Source: Bacteroidota bacterium (GTDB lineage Bacteria; Bacteroidota; Bacteroidia; Bacteroidales; F082). From it: a DNA stretch of 64,000 nucleotides. The position numbers and the translations under genes were made by a program. Where the stretch lies: assembly GCA_018830105.1 (NCBI GenBank), contig JAHJTC010000016.1, positions 310,001-374,000 on the forward strand. Reading direction: 5' to 3'. Positions within the stretch are counted from its first letter, which is position 1, and every line of letters begins with the position of its first letter. The notes below the pieces were generated by a model, which saw nothing but the letters and a program-made list of their open reading frames with translations, was not told where the DNA came from and searched no databases. Positions 52,910-61,068 of the stretch are shown here, piece after piece.

Positions 52910-54526
52910 TTAAATATTCATGGCTTTAGCAGTGGCTTTCTGGCGCATTTTTCTGTTCAGCGTTTGTATGCACTCCCGACGAGGTATGATCACAGAAACA
53001 CCTTGATAAGCTAATTCTTCTTTAATGATTGCGGTGTTTTCTTCGTGGTTTTTGCGCAATGGCTTGAGGATCCGAATGTGTTCTTCGCTTACGCCTAAAC
53101 CCCTTACGATATCGTCAATCCTGCCATAGGCTGATGATGCCTGTCCGCCCGTCATGCCGGTGGTTGAGTTGTCTAAAATCAAAACCGTAATGGGGCTGTT
53201 GTTATTTACGGCATCAAGCAGACCAGTCATGCCGGAGTGTGTGAAAGTGGAGTCACCAATAGCAGCAACTGCCGGCACAAGTCCCGCATCGGCGGCACCA
53301 ATTGCCATAGTGATGCTGGCACCCATATCTACGCAGCTGTTAATGGCCTCCAAAGGCTCGAGTGCGCTAAGTGTATAGCAACCGATATCGCTAAATACAC
53401 GGCCACGGCCATAGGCGTTTAGCGCTTCGTTTAGTGCCAGAAAGGCGTCATTGTGCGAACAGCCATCACAAAGCTTTGGCGGACGGTTCTTCACCAACGG
53501 AGGAATTTCGCTTCCATGCTCGTGACCTTTGCCCAATGCATGACCCACCACAACAGGATTGAGTTCTCCGTCTCTTGGAAGTGTGCCATCAAGCCTTCCT
53601 TTGATCGATTTTCCCTTGTTGAGCATGCCTCGCAGCAGCTCTTCTATCATGGGATAGCCGTCTTCGAGCACGATAATTTCTTCGCAACTTTCGTACAATT
53701 CATTAACCATATCCAGCGGAACAGGGTATTGCCCTATTTTAAGAACAGGATTTACCAGCTTATCATCTGTATAGTTTTCGAGTAAATAGTTGTAAGCAAG
53801 GCCGCAGGCAATAATTCCCAGCCGTTTATCCGAGCCTTCGATCATACGGTTGAAACCGCTTTCGGAAGCAGCTGCTTCAAGTTGCTCCTGTTTGCCAAGC
53901 AGTTCGCGGTATTGCTTGCGTGCAATCGAAGGCAGCAATACAAACTGACGGAGGTTGTCGGGTAAGCGTAATTCGTTTTGTGCAACAGCATCACTAGTTT
54001 CCAGGCCGGTGCGCGAATGCGCTAATCTTGTGGTAATTCGCAGTAGAACAGGAATACGCATTTTTTCAGAAAGCTCGAAAGCATAGCGGGTCATATCATA
54101 GGCTTCCTGCTGATTGGAAGGCTCCAGCATGGGGATGAGTGAGAATTTCCCATAGAAGCGGGAATCCTGTTCATTCTGGCTGGAGTGCATCGAAGGGTCA
54201 TCAGCGGAAACAACTACCAGTCCGCCGTTGGCGCCTGTGATTGCTGCATTTATAAAAGCATCGGCAGCAACGTTAAGGCCAACATGCTTCATGCAAACCA
54301 TAGCGCGTTTGCCTGCATACGACATGCCTAAAGCAGATTCCATGGCAGTTTTTTCATTGGCCGACCATAAGGCTCTTATTCCGTTTTCTTTAGCAAGTTT
54401 TGAGGCTTGCACGTATTCCATGATTTCTGTTGAAGGCGTGCCCGGATAAGCATATATACCTGATATGCCTCCATCGATGGCTGCTTGGGCGATTGCTTCA
54501 TCTCCCAGTAACAATAGTTTTTGCAT
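52910..54526 (-). CDS. iorA: Indolepyruvate oxidoreductase subunit alpha
   Basis: 538 residues. The N-terminal pyrimidine-binding half starts LLLGDEAIAQAAIDGGISGIYAYPGTPSTEIMEY. The TPP-binding half has CDGCSHNDAF, DIGCYTLSALEPLEAINSCVDMGASITMAIGAADAG and GDSTFTHSGMTGLLDAVNNN. The family's usual C-terminal double 4Fe-4S ferredoxin domain is missing: the chain ends 28 residues after the RRECI position. iorB follows at once, so no frameshifted remnant remains. The product is a thiamine-dependent 2-oxoacid oxidoreductase whose electron path to ferredoxin is unclear here. It has a complete promoter upstream. Confidence 0.92.
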   Translation of the reverse strand: MQKLLLLGDEAIAQAAIDGGISGIYAYPGTPSTEIMEYVQASKLAKENGIRALWSANEKTAMESALGMSYAGKRAMVCMKHVGLNVAADAFINAAITGANGGLVVVSADDPSMHSSQNEQDSRFYGKFSLIPMLEPSNQQEAYDMTRYAFELSEKMRIPVLLRITTRLAHSRTGLETSDAVAQNELRLPDNLRQFVLLPSIARKQYRELLGKQEQLEAAASESGFNRMIEGSDKRLGIIACGLAYNYLLENYTDDKLVNPVLKIGQYPVPLDMVNELYESCEEIIVLEDGYPMIEELLRGMLNKGKSIKGRLDGTLPRDGELNPVVVGHALGKGHEHGSEIPPLVKNRPPKLCDGCSHNDAFLALNEALNAYGRGRVFSDIGCYTLSALEPLEAINSCVDMGASITMAIGAADAGLVPAVAAIGDSTFTHSGMTGLLDAVNNNSPITVLILDNSTTGMTGGQASSAYGRIDDIVRGLGVSEEHIRILKPLRKNHEENTAIIKEELAYQGVSVIIPRRECIQTLNRKMRQKATAKAMNI

Positions 54527-54577
54527 TGTGTTAAGTGTGTGATTTATAGCTTATTTGTTATATCTTATTAAGTGTTA

Positions 54578-54607
54578 CAAAAATAACAAAACCAGCGGTT
54601 TCATCAA
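54578..54607 (-). promoter_or_regulatory. Complete promoter for iorAB
   Basis: Minus strand TTG (54607-54605), a 19-base spacer and TATTTTTG (54585-54578), 51 bases before the ATG at 54526. Confidence 0.65.
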
Positions 54608-54678
54608 TCGATTGCATTAAATCAGAATCTTTCTAAATAGCAGACCCTTCAAAAACCGGAAAGCTTTGTCAAAAACTG

Positions 54679-54686
54679 TACTTTTG
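54679..54686 (+). promoter_or_regulatory. TAnnTTTG -7 element for the ACP phosphodiesterase gene
   Basis: TACTTTTG, 21 bases before the ATG at 54708; divergent from the iorAB promoter. Confidence 0.5.
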
Positions 54687-54707
54687 TAGATTAATCTATT
54701 GATTTTC

Positions 54708-55304
54708 ATGAATTTTTTAGCGCATGCCTTTTTATCAGGAAACAATTCCGAAGTGTTGTTTGGCAATTTTGTTGCCGACAGCATTAAGGGAAAGATGATT
54801 GCAAAATATTCCGGAGCCCTATTGCAAGGCGTTCAACTGCATCGGGCCATCGATCTTTTTACGGATCAGCATCCTGTTGTCAAACAAAGTATTAATCGGC
54901 TTAAGCCGGAGTTTCTCAGGTTTTCTCCTGTAATTGTTGATATCTATTACGATCATTTTTTGGCTGCCAACTGGTCAAAATACAGCTCCCGGGATTTGTC
55001 TGAATTTTCGGTTGAGGTATATCGGATTTTGCTCCGCAACTATTCCAAGCTGCCTCCCCGTTCAAAACGGATTTTACCATGGATGATGGCGCAAAACTGG
55101 CTTACGGGATATGCCAATTTGCAGGATCTTCAGCGTGTTTTCGGAGGCATGTCAAGGCGCACTAAGTTTGATTCGGGTATGGAGCATGCAGTGGAATTTC
55201 TAAAACTCCATTATCAGGATTTTGAACAGGAGTTCGACACTTTTTTCCCGGATTTGATTGCCGAAAGTGAAAGAGTTTTAAGTGAATTTGATAGTTGGCA
55301 GTAG
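54708..55304 (+). CDS. acpH: Acyl carrier protein phosphodiesterase
   Basis: About 198 residues from ATG 54708 (MNFLAHAFLSGN); TTG 54699 would add three residues. Family landmarks are the start NFLAHAFLSG, GNFVADSIKG, GVQLHRAIDLFTDQHPVV with the metal-ligand His/Asp, VDIYYDHFLAANW, and WMMAQNWLTGYANLQDLQ. AcpH hydrolyses 4'-phosphopantetheine from holo-ACP. It is monocistronic by spacing; nothing recognisable follows for 470 bases. Confidence 0.9.
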   Translation: MNFLAHAFLSGNNSEVLFGNFVADSIKGKMIAKYSGALLQGVQLHRAIDLFTDQHPVVKQSINRLKPEFLRFSPVIVDIYYDHFLAANWSKYSSRDLSEFSVEVYRILLRNYSKLPPRSKRILPWMMAQNWLTGYANLQDLQRVFGGMSRRTKFDSGMEHAVEFLKLHYQDFEQEFDTFFPDLIAESERVLSEFDSWQ

Positions 55305-55776
55305 GCTCTCTTTGCAGCTGTAAGGCACAAACAATCAAACTTAAAGAGGTGGGAAGGTGTTAGCCGGGGGCACACTGCGATTTGTAATGCCAAAAGAAGT
55401 CTGCTTGGAATGCAGCATCTATTCTTTAAGAAGTAAGCTCTGGCTAATGGGGCAGAGCTGATTAGTGCTGACACAAAGTTTATCGAAAAAAATTGAGATA
55501 AGAATCTTTGAACAACTGCTATTAGCGTGTTTGAGTTATAACTGCAAAGAGTTTATTAGCCTAAATGGATACGCTTATTTATTTAACTCAGAAAAAATAA
55601 ATTGCAGTTTATCTCAAAGTACAGTGTCATTTCCGAAATGCTATGCACTGTTTGCATTGTTTGTATAGTGAAAGAATCTCTCAGGAAGTGATTCTTGCGT
55701 AGTAACCAAAAAAAAATTGGATGGCTGGATCAGAAGTTTTAGTTTTACACTTTGATTTTTTCAACCAGCATCAAAC
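55305..55776. other. Intergenic region after acpH (472 bases)
   Basis: No convincing gene. At 55358-55415 there is a GC-richer patch (GCCGGGGGCACACTGCGATTT, then a CTGC/GCAG pair), and at 55436-55459 an AGCTCTG/CAGAGCT hairpin. This looks like a degenerate REP-type repeat. The rest is AT-rich leader of the next gene. Confidence 0.5.
55436..55459. repeat. Short inverted repeat in REP-like patch
   Basis: AGCTCTG (55436-55442) and CAGAGCT (55453-55459) form a 7-bp stem with a 10-base loop. It may be a REP remnant or a weak terminator for acpH; no T-tract follows. Confidence 0.35.
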
Positions 55777-56988
55777 ATGGAAAAAAAGGTGATAGAAATA
55801 GCGCAACGGGTAATTCTATTGAAGAAGATTCCTGTATTTAATCCTTTGGATCAAGACGCTCTCAGCGAACTGGCCGCTTTATTGGTCGAACGAAAAACAA
55901 GGGCGCAGGAGCCTATTTTTCGAAAGGGCGACCGGGGCGAAAATATGTATATCCTGGTGGAGGGCGAGGTAAGGGTTCACGATGGCAATCACGTGATCGC
56001 ACGCCTGCAGGCCGGTCAGGTTTTTGGCGAATATGCGCTCTTCGATACCGAAAACAGATCGGCCTCCGTTACCACCGAAAAACCAGGCCTTGTTTTGGTT
56101 CTCGATCGTTCCTCGCTGATGGATTTCTTAAAGCGTTTTCCTGAGCTTTTGCTTGGCATGCTTCAGCTACAGATTAAGCGAATGCGCGATATGAATGACT
56201 TGGAAGAGAAACTCTCCAAAAGCTATTTAAAGATCAGCAAGCAGAAACAGGAGATCGAAGCCCAACACGAAGCCATCAAGTTGCAGAAAAACCTGCTTGA
56301 AACTCAGAATATCAGTCTGGAAGACCTAAACGCCCAAAAGAAACAACTGTTGAGTGTTATTATTCACGGCTTAAAAAATCCGATGACAAGCGTTCAGATG
56401 ATGGCAGATTTGCTGGATCAGCATAAACAATTTAGTGATGATGAGTGTGAATATCTTGCGATACTGAAGCAATCGCTGAATAGAATGAATCAGGTAATCA
56501 ACGACTTGATTCAAACAAATCAGGATGACGAAGCTTCCTTGAAAAGGCTTCGACCAATCAACTTACGCGAAGCAATTGCAGAGGTAATCCAGCTACATAG
56601 GCAGCAAATTAGGTTGAAGAAGCTTGATGTCGAGCTTCCCGATTCCGCCTTGACAAGCATGCTTCATGAAAGCTATTTTGCACAATTACTCGATCAATTA
56701 TTGCTCTGGGTTATTGGTGAGGCTGAGCCTGAAACATCCGTCAGTATTGAAGTTAAAGAGCGGGAGACAGTTATCTTGGAAGTTAGTTTTCAAATGAAAA
56801 CAGGGTTTGAAACGCCGGCATCCCAAAGTGCTTTGGCAGAAACTTTGTTCGCCACTGCTTCCGAAGTTTTGGATAGGTTTTTATTTATTCGAACCCTGCA
56901 GGAGTTGTCCGGCATTGAGGTGCGTTTGAAGCCTATGAAAGCGACAAAATCTATGCTTTATATCGACTTGAACCAGCATAGCATCTGA
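55777..56988 (+). CDS. Cyclic-nucleotide-binding domain fused to degenerate histidine-kinase-like module
   Basis: 403 residues, soluble. Residues 15-125 form a CRP-type cyclic-nucleotide domain with an intact phosphate-binding cassette (FGEYALFDTENRSASV: Glu and Arg kept). A heptad-like coiled coil follows (residues 140-190, EKLSKSYLKISKQKQEIEAQ). Then a DHp-like helix pair with His197 in IIHGLKNPMTSVQ, where the usual Glu/Asp after His is Gly. The region that should be the ATPase domain (290-400) lacks the N-box Asn (FAQLLDQLLLWVIGEA), the DxGxG box and the Gly-rich box. So ATP binding is unlikely. I infer a ligand-responsive scaffold rather than a kinase. No response regulator is adjacent. 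Confidence 0.75.
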   Translation: MEKKVIEIAQRVILLKKIPVFNPLDQDALSELAALLVERKTRAQEPIFRKGDRGENMYILVEGEVRVHDGNHVIARLQAGQVFGEYALFDTENRSASVTTEKPGLVLVLDRSSLMDFLKRFPELLLGMLQLQIKRMRDMNDLEEKLSKSYLKISKQKQEIEAQHEAIKLQKNLLETQNISLEDLNAQKKQLLSVIIHGLKNPMTSVQMMADLLDQHKQFSDDECEYLAILKQSLNRMNQVINDLIQTNQDDEASLKRLRPINLREAIAEVIQLHRQQIRLKKLDVELPDSALTSMLHESYFAQLLDQLLLWVIGEAEPETSVSIEVKERETVILEVSFQMKTGFETPASQSALAETLFATASEVLDRFLFIRTLQELSGIEVRLKPMKATKSMLYIDLNQHSI

Positions 56989-57280
56989 TAGTTCCCAAAA
57001 CCTTTTTTGCTTTCAATTTTACTTTTCGGGCATTGTTAATGTGCTATGCTGTCAGGTTTTGCTTTTCCTGACGACTTAAACTGTGCATTGAAATGGCAGT
57101 AAAACCATTTCGAAACCTAGCTTCTTTTTAAAAGATCATGCCCCTTGGCTTGACTGTTTAATTGATTAAGGAAGCTTTTTAGCGCTGTAAAGCAGTTTTC
57201 TTGTGTTTTTTGAGGATGGTTCATCCTGGCAAAAAGGCTAAGGAAGTGGCTATTGAACGGTTTATCAAAATAAATATCAA

Positions 57281-58291
57281 ATGAAATCTATCTTATTTTT
57301 TATCCTGTTATCATTCCTATTGATGGCTTCATGCAGCAAAACCACTATTCATAAAGACACAAGTCGAGAGGATTATGCATGGCAAGTTCCAATTGATCAA
57401 TTAGTTATAAATGAGAATGCCCATGATCTTATTCCTGCAATTGATACACCTTATTTTAAACCAGCGCATCAGGTTGAGCTTCCTCCGGACGAGGAAGTAT
57501 TACTGTTTCGAACAGCAGATCAAGTGCGTATTTACCCAATAAGCACAATTTGGAAGCATGAGATTGTAAATGACAAAAGCAGTAACAACCCCTTTACGGT
57601 AAGTTATTGTCCGCTAACAGGCAGCGGAATTGCCTGGCAAAGACTTGTGAATGGTAATGAAACGACTTTTGGAGTTTCCGGAAATCTTTACAATAGCAAC
57701 TTGATTCCGTACGATAGAAAAACGGAAACGTATTGGTCGCAAATGACCTTGAATGGTATAAAGGGCGAATTGGGAGGTGATGTTTTGCAACCTTTGTATT
57801 TGCTTCATACAATTTATTCATCAGCAATTCTAGCTTATCCCAATTCGCAAGTGCTTGTGGATGAGAAATCCGATGCCGGTTGCGATTCTTTATGTGTTCC
57901 CAAATCTCTTTATGTTTCTAAGGATTATCCGGGAATTGCGTCAAAATATTTCGGCGTGATAATAAGGGATGAAGTTTTGCTATTCGAAAGAGGAAAGTTT
58001 ACAGATAGCATGCATGTATTTCAAACGAGTTTCAAAGGAACCAGATTGGTTATTGCAGCTAATGAGGATGTTGGGTTTTTTACCGCTTTTAAATCTCCTC
58101 AAACCCTATCAATGCATGCAATACAGCATCAATGGCCGGTTATCATGTCAGATGCAGAAGGAAACACCTATGACATTATGGGGGTTATTATTTCGGGAGA
58201 AAATAAGGGACAACACTTAGACGCGCCATTTTCTTATTCTGCGAAAGCATTTGCCTGGCAATTGTTCTTTGAAAATCTGAACTACTTTTAA
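57281..58291 (+). CDS. DUF3179-family lipoprotein
   Basis: 336 residues with a lipoprotein signal peptide (MASC, Cys18). The DUF3179 landmarks are VLLFRTADQVRIYPISTIWKHEIVND, VSYCPLTGSGIAW and NLYNSNLIPYDRKTETYWSQ, with the HQWPVIMSD stretch near the end. Two Cys at CDSLC add to the conserved Cys of SYCPLTG. The family is widespread and its function unknown; a thiol-linked role is guessed from the conserved cysteine. Transcribed separately, about 290 bases after the cyclic-nucleotide-domain gene. Confidence 0.88.
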   Translation: MKSILFFILLSFLLMASCSKTTIHKDTSREDYAWQVPIDQLVINENAHDLIPAIDTPYFKPAHQVELPPDEEVLLFRTADQVRIYPISTIWKHEIVNDKSSNNPFTVSYCPLTGSGIAWQRLVNGNETTFGVSGNLYNSNLIPYDRKTETYWSQMTLNGIKGELGGDVLQPLYLLHTIYSSAILAYPNSQVLVDEKSDAGCDSLCVPKSLYVSKDYPGIASKYFGVIIRDEVLLFERGKFTDSMHVFQTSFKGTRLVIAANEDVGFFTAFKSPQTLSMHAIQHQWPVIMSDAEGNTYDIMGVIISGENKGQHLDAPFSYSAKAFAWQLFFENLNYF

Positions 58292-58397
58292 ATGACCATC
58301 TAACTAAATCTATCGCTGCTTGTATTCGATGTATTATTGCTAAATTGGGTATCTTTAGCATTTATAGAAATAATAGACACACTTATAAAATTGAACT

Positions 58398-59630
58398 ATG
58401 AAAACAGCTAAAGTTTCATTTTTAAACCATCAGGGAACCAAACTAATGGCCAATATTGAGTTGCCCGACGATCGCAAACCGGGAAGTTTTGCTTTGTTTG
58501 CCCATTGCTTTACCTGCAACAAAAATTTTACTGCCATGCGCAATATCAGTAAGGCATTAACAGCAGCGGGCTTTGGTGTTTTACGATTTGATTTTACAGG
58601 CTTAGGGCAAAGTGAAGGTGATTTTGCTGACACCAATTTTTCGGGCAATATTCAGGATCTGAAATCTGCGGCAGCGTTTATGGAAAAAGAATACAGCGCA
58701 CCTGCACTCTTGGTGGGCCATTCGTTGGGTGGGGCAGCAGTTTTATACGCTGCTGCTGAATTAAAATCGGTAGGAGCAGTGGCAACTATAGCTGCGCCCG
58801 CCGACCCAAAACACGTAAAACAACTCATCACTTCGGATTTGAAGGAGATTGAAAAGCAGGGATATGCCAACGTGTCAATTGGTGGTCGCCCATTCACGAT
58901 TAAAAAGCAGTTTATCGATGACCTTGAAGCGGTTGAACTGAATAAAATACTTCAAAATTTAGGGAAGGCTTTGCTTATTGCGCATGCTCCACAGGATGCT
59001 ATTGTAGGCATTGACAATGCTGGGATAATTTTTAAAAATGCGCGTCATCCCAAAAGTTTTATTTCGCTTGATGGAGCAGATCATTTGCTCGCCAATGAAG
59101 CAGATTCAAGGTATATCGGAACGGTAATTGCCCATTGGGCAAAGCGGTATATTGATTTTGCCCAAGTTGAAAATCCTGATACAGATCTGCAGCTTGTCGC
59201 CAGTTTAAACAAATCAGATAAGTTCACTACCTTAATCAAAGCCGGCAAGCATCAGTTGGTGGGTGATGAGCCCGAGAAATATGGTGGAAATGATTTTGGT
59301 CCATCGCCTTATGACTTTGTTTCGGCCGGCCTTGCAAGCTGCACTGCGATGACCATTAAGATGTATGCCGACCGGAAAAAATGGGAACTGGAAGAGGTTG
59401 TCGTGCATATTAAGCATCAAAAAACACATGCCGAAGACTGCAAGACGTGCGAAAACTCAACAGAAAGTAAGATTGACCAGTTTAACCGATTCATTGAACT
59501 CAAAGGATCGCTGGAAGAGGAACAAGTCCGGAAACTGATGGAAATTGCCGACAAATGTCCGGTGCATAAAACACTGCGATCGGAAATAGATATTCAAACG
59601 ACATTAAAAGATTCGGAGCCAAATGATTGA
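58398..59630 (+). CDS. Bifunctional alpha/beta-hydrolase and OsmC-family protein
   Basis: 410 residues, two domains. Residues 1-255 are an alpha/beta hydrolase: nucleophile Ser109 in VGHSLGGA, Asp200 in HAPQDAIVG and His229 in GADHLLANE make a plausible triad. Residues 270-400 are an OsmC domain with peroxidatic Cys315 (GLASCTAMTI) and resolving Cys387 (DKCPVHKTL). Extra cysteines (CKTCEN) lie between. OsmC reduces organic hydroperoxides; joining to a hydrolase suggests sequential handling of a peroxidised ester, an inference. The fusion recurs in Bacteroidota. No regulator is adjacent. Confidence 0.92.
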   Translation: MKTAKVSFLNHQGTKLMANIELPDDRKPGSFALFAHCFTCNKNFTAMRNISKALTAAGFGVLRFDFTGLGQSEGDFADTNFSGNIQDLKSAAAFMEKEYSAPALLVGHSLGGAAVLYAAAELKSVGAVATIAAPADPKHVKQLITSDLKEIEKQGYANVSIGGRPFTIKKQFIDDLEAVELNKILQNLGKALLIAHAPQDAIVGIDNAGIIFKNARHPKSFISLDGADHLLANEADSRYIGTVIAHWAKRYIDFAQVENPDTDLQLVASLNKSDKFTTLIKAGKHQLVGDEPEKYGGNDFGPSPYDFVSAGLASCTAMTIKMYADRKKWELEEVVVHIKHQKTHAEDCKTCENSTESKIDQFNRFIELKGSLEEEQVRKLMEIADKCPVHKTLRSEIDIQTTLKDSEPND

Positions 59631-59668
59631 GTGGTAGCTTATCATTAATAAAACCTTGGAAGGATAAT

Positions 59669-59692
59669 TAGTGTCTGTCCATAATGTCCGAT
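59669..59692 (+). repeat. Second copy of the 24-base element end
   Basis: It matches the minus strand of 24039-24062 with one mismatch: it starts TAGTGTCTGTCCATAATGT and ends CGAT. No partner end is seen nearby, so it may be a solo remnant of a mobile element. Confidence 0.6.
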
Positions 59693-59762
59693 ATCTGCGT
59701 TACTACAAAAATTTTAAATCCTCGAATACTTTAGTATACTGCGGTTTAAAATTTTTATGCGC

Positions 59763-59802
59763 CCTGCCTGACGGCCAGGTTTATCTGCTGAAGGCAGGCA
59801 GG
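59763..59802. repeat. Inverted repeat CCTGCCT/AGGCAGG
   Basis: GC-rich arms in an AT-rich gap, roughly 30 bases apart: CCTGCCTGACGG near 59764 and AAGGCAGGCAGG near 59790. It resembles the palindromic intergenic repeats of Bacteroidota genomes; origin unknown. Confidence 0.4.
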
Positions 59803-60127
59803 CTTGATCTCGACCATTATGAATCAGCCACTGGAATTTATAGACAAACTCTAATTAGGTCAAAGTATAAAATGACCTCAGTTTGTTGGGTTGCTTGTTT
59901 TTCGGACTTTTACAGGGCGTCTTTGTTCTTGCAAAAAGCCGGATAATCCATTTTGCTACTTTGTTTTTCGATTCGGATTATCTGTTTTTAACGGAATTAT
60001 TTCCAATGTTGGGAAATTTGTTTGCCATTCCGGTCTTTTCTATCCTGTTAAATGTGAGGCTGGTAAGGGTAAATCTGCGGTTATGGCCTAAAGTTTGATA
60101 AGCAGTGGCAAGATTTTAAGTGAAGTA

Positions 60128-60469
60128 ATGAGAAATACCGGTTTTGTAATAGTTGTTTTTTTATTGATTCTATTGTCATCCTGTGCCAAAAAAGCCTTGG
60201 ATATCGATGTGGGTCGCATCAAGGTGATTAATGCCACAGATTTGCCTTATGCCGTTTTTGTAAGACCTGCTGCCGATAGCATTGCATTGGAGCGATATGT
60301 TGGCACATTGCCGCGCGCCTCTTATATTATTGTACCATTGAGGGCCAATGAAACCTACGAACTTAAAATTGGTGAAATTAATACTGGCCGACTGGACAAA
60401 TTCGAAGAGATTTTTACCCTCCAAAAAGACGAATCCATAGCTTTAACCTTTACAGGTATTGATCCTTGA
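60128..60469 (+). CDS. Small lipoprotein, unknown
   Basis: About 113 residues from ATG 60128; the frame opens at 60095 but lacks signal character before. Signal peptide with lipobox LSSC (VIVVFLLILLSSCAKKA). The mature part is beta-prone (VINATDLPYAVFVRP, IIVPLRANETYEL), perhaps a small Ig-like or transthyretin-like fold. It ends three bases before the end of the convergent YjbQ gene. No function assigned. Confidence 0.6.
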   Translation: MRNTGFVIVVFLLILLSSCAKKALDIDVGRIKVINATDLPYAVFVRPAADSIALERYVGTLPRASYIIVPLRANETYELKIGEINTGRLDKFEEIFTLQKDESIALTFTGIDP

Positions 60470-60471
60470 CG

Positions 60472-60891
60472 CTACGGGCAGCCACTAATTATTGTAGCAA
60501 CAATTTTTCGGCTGCCGCCATTATTTCTAAATTCACATAAGTAGATACCCTGCCAGGTTCCTAAGCCAAGTTTCCCGTCAATAATAGGTATTGAGAGGCT
60601 GTTGCCTGTTAAAGCTGCTTTGATATGTGCCGGCATATCATCGGCACCTTCCATGATATGTCTGAAGTAATCTTCATTTTCAGGCACAATTTTGTCAAAA
60701 AACATGTTCATATCGTGCCTCACATCGGGATCGGCATTTTCGTTGATGAGCAAGCCGGCAGAGCTGTGTTGGATAAAAAGCTGCAAAAGACCGCTTTCCG
60801 GGAGCTCGTTCAACTGATAAAGCAATTCGTCAGTAATAAGATGGAACCCTCTGGGGTGTGCCTTTAAGCGAATAAACGTGTTTTTTATCAT
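60472..60891 (-). CDS. YjbQ/UPF0047-family protein
   Basis: 139 residues. Landmarks are FIQHSSAGLLINENADPDVRHDM and HIMEGADDMPAHIKAALTGNSLSIPIIDGKLGLGTWQGIYLCEFR, the signature of the UPF0047/YjbQ family whose fold binds metal through conserved His/Cys. Some members have weak thiamine-phosphate-synthase activity in vitro; the physiological role is open. It lies downstream of citrate synthase on the same strand, separated by 177 bases that contain two hairpins. Confidence 0.92.
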   Translation of the reverse strand: MIKNTFIRLKAHPRGFHLITDELLYQLNELPESGLLQLFIQHSSAGLLINENADPDVRHDMNMFFDKIVPENEDYFRHIMEGADDMPAHIKAALTGNSLSIPIIDGKLGLGTWQGIYLCEFRNNGGSRKIVATIISGCP

Positions 60892-60909
60892 TTTTTTAAA
60901 ATAAGATTC

Positions 60910-60972
60910 TTGAGGTTGAGGCTGAGGTTAAGGTTGAGCAGTTATCCTTCTCAACCTCAACCTTAACCTCAA
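60910..60972. repeat. GAGGTT-type repeat and hairpin
   Basis: Degenerate GAGGTT units run on one arm (60910-60938) and their complement on the other (60950-60972). A perfect 16-bp stem (60923-60938 with 60956-60971) has a 17-base loop, and a second register pairs 60910-60920 with 60950-60960. Nothing is encoded here. Confidence 0.65.
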
Positions 60973-61006
60973 TTACTTTCCACAATTTTCACGGAATAGC
61001 TATAAG

Positions 61007-61046
61007 TAAAAGGCTGAAAGAACTGCTTTTACATTTCTTCCAGCCT
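61007..61046 (-). terminator. Probable terminator of the icd-gltA operon
   Basis: On the minus strand a 12-bp stem (61046-61035 with 61022-61011, one G-T pair) is followed by a short T-run. It lies 23 bases after the citrate synthase stop. Confidence 0.55.
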
Positions 61047-61068
61047 GTAACTATGCAATTAGGATACT

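Larger units (their letters stand above)
59631..60127. other. Intergenic region before the small lipoprotein gene (497 bases)
   Basis: No firm gene. It holds a copy of the 24-base mobile-element-like end (59669-59692) and an inverted repeat CCTGCCT/AGGCAGG around 59763-59802. Short open frames at 59883-60098 have hydrophobic segments but no family match. Confidence 0.5.

Noticed and set aside
55465..55668. 67-codon plus-strand frame in the gap after acpH
   Set aside because: Cysteine- and leucine-rich without domain or signal features; composition looks like non-coding AT-rich DNA.
59671..60098. Overlapping short frames, some hydrophobic
   Set aside because: No family match, TTG starts, and the first begins within the repeat copy. 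A decayed membrane gene cannot be excluded but is not supported.
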